Shown here: positions 12,018-16,804 of the stretch, one piece after another
Layout of the letters: every line of letters starts with the position of its first letter
How positions within the stretch are numbered: the first letter of the stretch is position 1
DNA from: JAPKZH01 sp964537875
Lineage (GTDB): Bacteria; Acidobacteriota; Aminicenantia; Aminicenantales; UBA4085
Length of the DNA: 16,804 bases
Assembly: GCA_964537875.1 (NCBI GenBank)
Contig: CAZIDN010000074.1
Coordinates: 1 to 16,804, forward strand
Reading direction: 5' to 3'
Made by a program: the position numbers and the translations under genes
The notes under the pieces: model-generated
The model's database searches: none
What the model was told of the DNA's origin: nothing
The model's input: only the letters and a program-made list of their open reading frames with translations

Positions 12018-14402
12018 ATGGGCTTGATATCTTTCAAAAACTTCAAGCTTTTTAAAAGCCCCGCCCCGCCGCATAAAGCTGAACAAAGGCCTTCCCCGTC
12101 CACGAAAGAAGACAAGTTGGGCTTCTGGCCAAAGCTGACAGGCAGCGCCTTTCCCTACTTGTTTCTGTTCGCCCTGGTTCTGGCCTATTTCATTTCTTAT
12201 CTCCCCTCGAAGTCGATACTGCTGCCGAGCGATGGAGAGATCGCCAAGTCCGATATTATCGCCCCCTCCGACCTGACGATTGAAGACACGGAGACTACGG
12301 AAAAGAAGCGCAAGGAGGCCGAAGACGCCATCCTGCCTGTCTACACCCTCGATCCCAACGTGTTCCTGAATCTCGAAGAAAAAATCCGCCAGTTCTTTAG
12401 CTTCGGACGGGACTGGTTGAAAACAGCGGCCGCCAGGAAGGACTACGCCGCGCTCGAAAAGGACGTTTCTGACAAGTTTGGTCTCGAGGTGACGGCCAAC
12501 GACCTGATCGCTCTGGAAAAAGCCGGATTCGGGGCCGACCTCGAGGACATCCTGGTCAATCTCTTAGAAAAATATTCCGCCTCGGGGATCATCCTCGCCA
12601 AAAACCTATTTGTCCACAACGAGCCGGAAAGGGGATTCACCCTCCTGCGCGGCAAAGAGGGGGAAAGAGTCGTCAAGGTCCAAGACATCCTGGACGTCAA
12701 GGAAGCCAAAGAAAAATTCGTGGTCGAGATCAATAAGCTGGAGCTCACCGCCAGAAAAAAGAGGCTGCTCATCAGCCTGTCCTTCGGCTTCGTCTCCCCC
12801 AACGTCATGTTCGACAAGGTCGAAACCGAAGCCCGCATAGAAAAGGCCCGCCAACGGATCGAGACGGTCTTTTACAGGATCAAAAGGGGCAGGGTCATCA
12901 TCCGCAAGGGCGACGAGGTCACGGCGGAAACCCTCAAGCTCATCCGGATCATCAACCAGAACCTGCGCACGAAAAAAGCTTGGCTCAGCAATTTCTTCGG
13001 CACCTTCCTTCTCTTCGGCCTGCTCCTCGTCACCCTCTGGTATTACCTGAAGTCCCTGCATCCGCAGAAGACGGCCTTCAAATATTTCCTGATGATGGGC
13101 GTCACCCTGATTGTCAGCCTCTTCCTCTACAAGCTCGCCGATTTCGTGGCCGGGACAACGAGCCAGAGCGCCCGGTTCTTCCTGTTCGCGGACGCCCAGA
13201 GCTATCGCTATGCGTTTCCCTTTGAGTCCGGGGTCATCCTGTTCGCATTCCTGACGACGAGCCCGGTCGCTCTGATCTACAACATCCTCAACAGCCTGCT
13301 GGTCGGCTACCTGTTCAACGCCAATTTTTACTTAATGATCTTCAGCTTCATCGGAGGGCTGGCGGCCATCTACGGGATTCGGTTTTACCAAAAGATCAAG
13401 AGGACGTCCACACTGCGGGCCGGCAGCTTCCTCGTTTCCCCCATCAACATTTTCGTCATCATCACCTTCTATCTCATCCAGGAGCGATGGTCTGAGCTCC
13501 ACCTCCTGACGCCGGAGATCTTCATGGGGGTCGTCGGAGGAATTCTCTGTTCGGCCCTGGCCTTCGTCCTCCTCCCCATCTATGAAAACGTCTTCCGCTT
13601 TCTCACCCAGAGCAAGCTTTTGGAGCTGACCAATTCCGAATCGCCGATCTTCCGCCAGCTGGCCGTCGACGCGCCCGGCTCCTACCATCATTCCTTGATC
13701 GTGGCCTCCCTGGCCGAGAAGGCCGCTGAAGCCATCAAGCTCGACCCCCTCCTGGTCAAGGCCGGCGCCCTCTACCACGACATCGGCAAGATCAAGATGC
13801 CCGAGTATTTCATCGAGAACAAGGGCCGGAAGAAGGACGCCCATAAGGACCTCACACCGAGCATGAGCACGCTGGTCATCATCAACCATGTCAAGGAGGG
13901 TGTCGAAATCGCCAGGAAAGAGAAGCTTCCGGCCCAGATCCGGGAGGTCATCGAACAGCACCACGGCAACTCGCTGGTCCGCTATTTTTATCAGATGGCC
14001 AAGGAAAAATACGATCCGGAAATGCACAAGATCGGGGAAGAGAGCTATCGTTACCCGGGTCCCCCGCCCCAAAGCAAGGAGGCGGGCTTGGTGATGCTGG
14101 CCGATTCGGTGGAGGCGGCCTCCCGGAGCCTGAAAATTCACAGGGAAGAGAATTACAAGCGTGTGATCAAGGACATTTTCGACAACTACCTCCAGGACGG
14201 CCAGTTCGACGACTGCAATTTTTCGATGAAGGAATTGAGGATGATCGCCTCCTCCTTCCTGGAGACGCTCCAGCTGATCTACCAGCCCCGCGTCGAATAT
14301 CCCGGGTTCGATTTCGAGATGAAAAAGAGGAAAAAACCCGAATCCAACCAAAAAAAGGACGATGATCGAAGCCATCAACCGCCAGAAGACATTCAGAATT
14401 GA
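12018..14402 (+). CDS. pgpH: 7TM-HD phosphohydrolase, PgpH/YqfF family
   Basis: A membrane protein of 794 residues whose C-terminal HD domain, in characterised PgpH, degrades cyclic di-AMP to pApA. One N-terminal membrane segment (about 44-62) is followed by a large extracytoplasmic 7TMR-HDED domain (about 65-320), then a bundle of hydrophobic segments (about 325-525), then the HD domain. Metal-binding residues are visible as His557-His558 (SYHHS), His587-Asp588 (YHDIGK), His648-His649 (EQHHGN) and the Asp of LADSVEAASR. It is normal in length and intact. It starts two bases after phoH and its end overlaps ybeY by 41 bases. Cyclic di-AMP as substrate is inferred from the family; no cyclase gene is in the window. 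Confidence 0.92.
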   Translation: MGLISFKNFKLFKSPAPPHKAEQRPSPSTKEDKLGFWPKLTGSAFPYLFLFALVLAYFISYLPSKSILLPSDGEIAKSDIIAPSDLTIEDTETTEKKRKEAEDAILPVYTLDPNVFLNLEEKIRQFFSFGRDWLKTAAARKDYAALEKDVSDKFGLEVTANDLIALEKAGFGADLEDILVNLLEKYSASGIILAKNLFVHNEPERGFTLLRGKEGERVVKVQDILDVKEAKEKFVVEINKLELTARKKRLLISLSFGFVSPNVMFDKVETEARIEKARQRIETVFYRIKRGRVIIRKGDEVTAETLKLIRIINQNLRTKKAWLSNFFGTFLLFGLLLVTLWYYLKSLHPQKTAFKYFLMMGVTLIVSLFLYKLADFVAGTTSQSARFFLFADAQSYRYAFPFESGVILFAFLTTSPVALIYNILNSLLVGYLFNANFYLMIFSFIGGLAAIYGIRFYQKIKRTSTLRAGSFLVSPINIFVIITFYLIQERWSELHLLTPEIFMGVVGGILCSALAFVLLPIYENVFRFLTQSKLLELTNSESPIFRQLAVDAPGSYHHSLIVASLAEKAAEAIKLDPLLVKAGALYHDIGKIKMPEYFIENKGRKKDAHKDLTPSMSTLVIINHVKEGVEIARKEKLPAQIREVIEQHHGNSLVRYFYQMAKEKYDPEMHKIGEESYRYPGPPPQSKEAGLVMLADSVEAASRSLKIHREENYKRVIKDIFDNYLQDGQFDDCNFSMKELRMIASSFLETLQLIYQPRVEYPGFDFEMKKRKKPESNQKKDDDRSHQPPEDIQN

Positions 14403-14775
14403 CCTGGACAAATGCGAGGGCCTGCTCAGAAGGCTGGTGAAGCACTACCGCCTCAAAAAGCCCGAGCTGGTCCTGGCCCTCGTCGATAACAAGGCCATCC
14501 AAAAATTGAACCGGGACTTCCGGAAAAAAGACGCGCCGACGGACGTCCTCAGCTTCCCCTATCGAGAGAACGGTCCCGACGGCAAGTATTATTTGGGCGA
14601 CATCATCATCTCGGTCCCCAAGGCTTTCGACCAAGCGCGCCAGCTCGGCCACGGCCTCGACCGGGAGCTGGAATATCTGACTATCCACGGCTTCCTGCAT
14701 CTTCTCGGCTATGAGCATTCCCAAGGCCACGAGCAGGAGGAAAAAAAAATCCGCAGGCTGATGTTCAAGGGATGA
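14362..14775 (+). CDS. ybeY: YbeY endoribonuclease (rRNA maturation factor)
   Basis: A zinc-dependent endoribonuclease required for 16S rRNA 3'-end maturation and ribosome quality control. The 137-residue protein has TDVLSFPY (60-67) and the metal site HGFLHLLGYEH, giving His109, His113 and His119 in the H3xH5xH pattern. The ATG at 14362 lies within the end of pgpH, giving a 41-base overlap, with AAAGGA just upstream. corC follows after one base. Its place with phoH and era is the conserved bacterial arrangement for these ribosome-related genes. Confidence 0.94.
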   Translation: MIEAINRQKTFRIDLDKCEGLLRRLVKHYRLKKPELVLALVDNKAIQKLNRDFRKKDAPTDVLSFPYRENGPDGKYYLGDIIISVPKAFDQARQLGHGLDRELEYLTIHGFLHLLGYEHSQGHEQEEKKIRRLMFKG

Positions 14776-14776
14776 C

Positions 14777-16021
14777 ATGAAAACAAGCGCCCTCCACTGG
14801 CTCGGCATGGGCCTGGGCTTTGCCGCCGCCTTTCTTCTGTCCCTCGTCCATATCGCTCTGGCCGGCTTTTCCAAGATTTCCCTCAGCCGCTTCCTGGAGG
14901 ACAAGGACAAGCCCTTCGGGCTCAAGGTCCTGCGGCACTATGAGGACATCAAGATCGCCGTGGAATTCTGGCGGACGCTGCTGCTCATCGCCTTCCTGGT
15001 GTATCTCTACGCCTCCTTCCCCCAGGCCAAGCTCTGGCCGCTCTGGTTGTTTCTGGGATCGCTTTTCATCTACGGGATCTTCATGGACATGCTGCCCCGG
15101 CTCATCGCCTCGCGGAATAAAGAAGGGATCCTCGGCCTTTTCCTCCCGTCGTTCAGGCTTTTTCTGATTCTTTCGGCCCCGGTCCTGGCCGTCTCCCGGT
15201 GGCTCTGCGAACGCGAGGAAAGCGAAGAGGAGGAAGACGAAGACCGGGAGGCCTCGGAACAAGAAATCGAAACGTTCATCGACGCCGCCAAGGAAGAGGG
15301 CATCATCGAAAAAGACGAGGATGACCTTCTCAGGAGCGTCGTCGAATTCGGGGATACCGTCGTCCGGGAGATCATGACTCCCCGGGTGGATATCGTCTGC
15401 ATCCGGAGGGATGCCACCCTTCAAAAGCTCAGGAACCTGATCGTCACCGAGAAATTTTCGCGGATCCCCGTCTACAAGGACAGGGTCGACAACATCGAGG
15501 GCATCGTCATCGCCAAGGACATCCTCCAATTCTCCGACGAACGGCACGGCCAGGAGTCCATCGAGCCGTTCATCCGGCCGGTCATCTTCGTCCCCGAGTC
15601 TATGAAGGTCGCCGAGCTTCTCAAGGAATTTCAGAAGGTGAAGCAGAAGATCGCGATGGTCGTGGACGAGCACGGCGGGGTTTCGGGGCTGGTGACCATG
15701 GAGGACCTCGTCGAGGAGATCGTCGGGGAAATCCACGACGAGTATGACACGGAAGAGGCCAAGATCAGCGAGGTCGGGCCGCAGGAGTATCTCGTGTCGG
15801 GCGACGTGAAAGTCGAAGAATTGGAAGACCGGTTTGATACGGAGCTGGCCGAAGACGATTATCTGACGGCCAGCGGCCTGATCACCCATCATTTGGGACG
15901 GCTCCCGAAAAAAGGCGAGGTCGTCGAGGTCAAAGGGCTGGCCGTCGAAGTCATCGATGTCGACCAGAAAAGGATCAAAAAACTGAAAATGCGCAGACTC
16001 CCAAAAAAGGAACAAGAATAG
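14777..16021 (+). CDS. corC: CNNM/CorC-family membrane protein with CBS domains
   Basis: A 414-residue hemolysin C/CorC-like protein, a family connected with magnesium or cobalt efflux. The N-terminal 140 residues have about four hydrophobic segments (about 6-30, 63-80, 86-106, 122-140), a short DUF21-like region. A strongly acidic linker (146-163) follows. Then comes a CBS pair beginning EIMTPRVDIVCI (198 onward) with the second repeat ending in IAMVVDEHGGVSGLVTMEDL, and a C-terminal CorC/HlyC domain (about 335-414, ending near VEVIDVDQKRIKKLKMRRL). The ATG at 14777 has AAGGG upstream. Era starts nine bases after its stop. Transport activity is family inference; a regulatory role in magnesium homeostasis is equally possible. 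Confidence 0.88.
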   Translation: MKTSALHWLGMGLGFAAAFLLSLVHIALAGFSKISLSRFLEDKDKPFGLKVLRHYEDIKIAVEFWRTLLLIAFLVYLYASFPQAKLWPLWLFLGSLFIYGIFMDMLPRLIASRNKEGILGLFLPSFRLFLILSAPVLAVSRWLCEREESEEEEDEDREASEQEIETFIDAAKEEGIIEKDEDDLLRSVVEFGDTVVREIMTPRVDIVCIRRDATLQKLRNLIVTEKFSRIPVYKDRVDNIEGIVIAKDILQFSDERHGQESIEPFIRPVIFVPESMKVAELLKEFQKVKQKIAMVVDEHGGVSGLVTMEDLVEEIVGEIHDEYDTEEAKISEVGPQEYLVSGDVKVEELEDRFDTELAEDDYLTASGLITHHLGRLPKKGEVVEVKGLAVEVIDVDQKRIKKLKMRRLPKKEQE

Positions 16022-16030
16022 GATTCCAAC

Positions 16031-16804
16031 ATGCCCAGGCCGAAAAAAGTCAAAGAAACGAAAAAAAGCTTTAGAGTCGGCTACGTCGCCCTCATCGGCC
16101 GGCCGAACGTCGGAAAATCCATGCTGCTGAATCGCTTGCTCGGCCAGAAGATCGCCATCGTCTCCAACAAGCCCCAGACGACGCGCATCAGCATCCTGGG
16201 GATTCACACGACCGGCAAAGGCCAGATCATTTTCATCGACAATCCTGGCATCCACAAGCCGCTCCACAAGCTGAACAAGCGGATGATGGATTTCGTCTAC
16301 TCGTCGCTCGAAACAGCCAGTCTCATCTGCCTGCTGATCGACGCTACCCAGAAATACGGCCACGGCGACGAATTCGTCCTCGACATCCTCAAGAATGTCC
16401 GGACGCCGGTCTTTCTGCTGATCAACAAGGTCGATATCGTGAAAAAAGGAAACATCCTGCTGATCATCGATAAGTACAAAGACCTTCACCCTTTCAAGGA
16501 GATCATCCCGATTTCTGCGGTCCGAGGGACCAATGTGGACGTCCTGGAGAAATTGATCTATGACAACCTGCCGGAGTCGGAAAAAATCTATAGCGACGAC
16601 GAAATTTCCGATCAATCCGAGCGCTTTCTGCTGGCCGAGATCATCCGGGAAAAAGTCCTCAACCACGTGGAAAAAGAGCTGCCCTGGGTCACGGCCGTCT
16701 ATATCGACGCGATCGAGAGACGGAAGCCCCGGGCGGAAGCGGAGGAAGACGAACGCGCCCAGCCGATGGACTCCGAAGAACGGAGCGTAACTTTGCCCGA
16801 AGCA
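16031..16804 (+). CDS. era: GTPase Era (partial, runs off right edge)
   Basis: An essential GTPase that binds the 3' end of 16S rRNA in 30S assembly. The window holds 258 codons without a stop; the end of the KH domain is outside. Visible motifs are the P-loop GRPNVGKS (23-30), the switch region KPQTTRISILGI (48-59), DNPGIHKP (70-77) in place of the usual DTPGIHKP, NKVD (132-135) and SAVRG. The start of the KH domain is recognisable in FLLAEIIREKVLNHVEKELP. The residue after the P-loop serine is Met31 where Era normally has Thr. An acidic, charged insert (RRKPRAEAEEDERAQ) appears early in the KH part. The ATG at 16031 is preceded by AGGA about eight bases upstream. It is the last visible gene of the phoH operon. 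Confidence 0.93.
   Translation, partial: MPRPKKVKETKKSFRVGYVALIGRPNVGKSMLLNRLLGQKIAIVSNKPQTTRISILGIHTTGKGQIIFIDNPGIHKPLHKLNKRMMDFVYSSLETASLICLLIDATQKYGHGDEFVLDILKNVRTPVFLLINKVDIVKKGNILLIIDKYKDLHPFKEIIPISAVRGTNVDVLEKLIYDNLPESEKIYSDDEISDQSERFLLAEIIREKVLNHVEKELPWVTAVYIDAIERRKPRAEAEEDERAQPMDSEERSVTLPEA

Noticed and set aside
13332..14411. Minus-strand 359-residue ORF opposite pgpH
   Set aside because: Antisense shadow; the HD-domain protein on the plus strand is complete.
14765..16666. Minus-strand 633-residue ORF opposite corC and era
   Set aside because: It is a shadow with Asp/Leu/Val-rich low-information sequence, typical of the antisense of GC-rich genes; the plus-strand genes are unmistakable.

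Overview
The window reads as a chromosomal segment of a moderately GC-rich, Gram-negative-like bacterium. The gene style (TolB/FlgO-type regulator debris, a ribbon-helix-helix gene in front of sat, GGGGTCAAACCT-type inverted repeats) reminds me of Aminicenantes/Acidobacteriota genomes, but that is inference from style, not a phylogenetic result. It has three parts. || Part 1 (about 1-7950, almost all minus strand) is a sugar-nucleotide and sulfate-activation cluster. Transcription probably starts at a good sigma-70 promoter at 7922-7950 and reads leftward through a small ribbon-helix-helix regulator, ATP sulfurylase (sat), an alkaline-phosphatase-superfamily phosphodiesterase, APS kinase (cysC), an NAD-dependent UDP-sugar epimerase, a WbpA/TviB-type UDP-HexNAc 6-dehydrogenase and UDP-glucose 6-dehydrogenase (ugd). 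Sat plus CysC make PAPS; the epimerase and two dehydrogenases make UDP-uronic acids. No APS/PAPS reductase or sulfite reductase is present, so the simplest inference is PAPS supply for a sulfated, acidic surface polysaccharide. The two longer gaps inside this cluster hold inverted repeats sharing GGGGTCAAACCT, and a tandem 111-bp repeat whose two hairpins differ by a compensatory base-pair change. || Part 2 (about 7950-10900) is a small accessory island with two nucleotidyltransferase-type toxin-antitoxin modules transcribed divergently: mntA-hepT (minus) and abiEii-abiEi (plus, in the order toxin then antitoxin). Each has its own sigma-70-like promoter and a very short leader. Between them lies a scrambled remnant of a zinc-ribbon plus TolB/FlgO-like domain protein, which supports the view that this is a site of gene turnover. 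|| Part 3 (about 10990-16804, plus strand) is the conserved core operon phoH-pgpH-ybeY-corC-era, tightly packed with overlaps, behind a TTGACA/TATAAT promoter. era runs off the right edge and has an unusual residue just after its P-loop. || The left edge (1-472) has no confident gene, only a promoter-like sequence, a possible 49-residue ORF and a degenerate coding-like frame. The most unusual items are the covarying tandem hairpin repeat, the reversed-order AbiE module beside MntA-HepT, and the RHH-sat-phosphodiesterase-cysC grouping fused to uronic-acid precursor genes.
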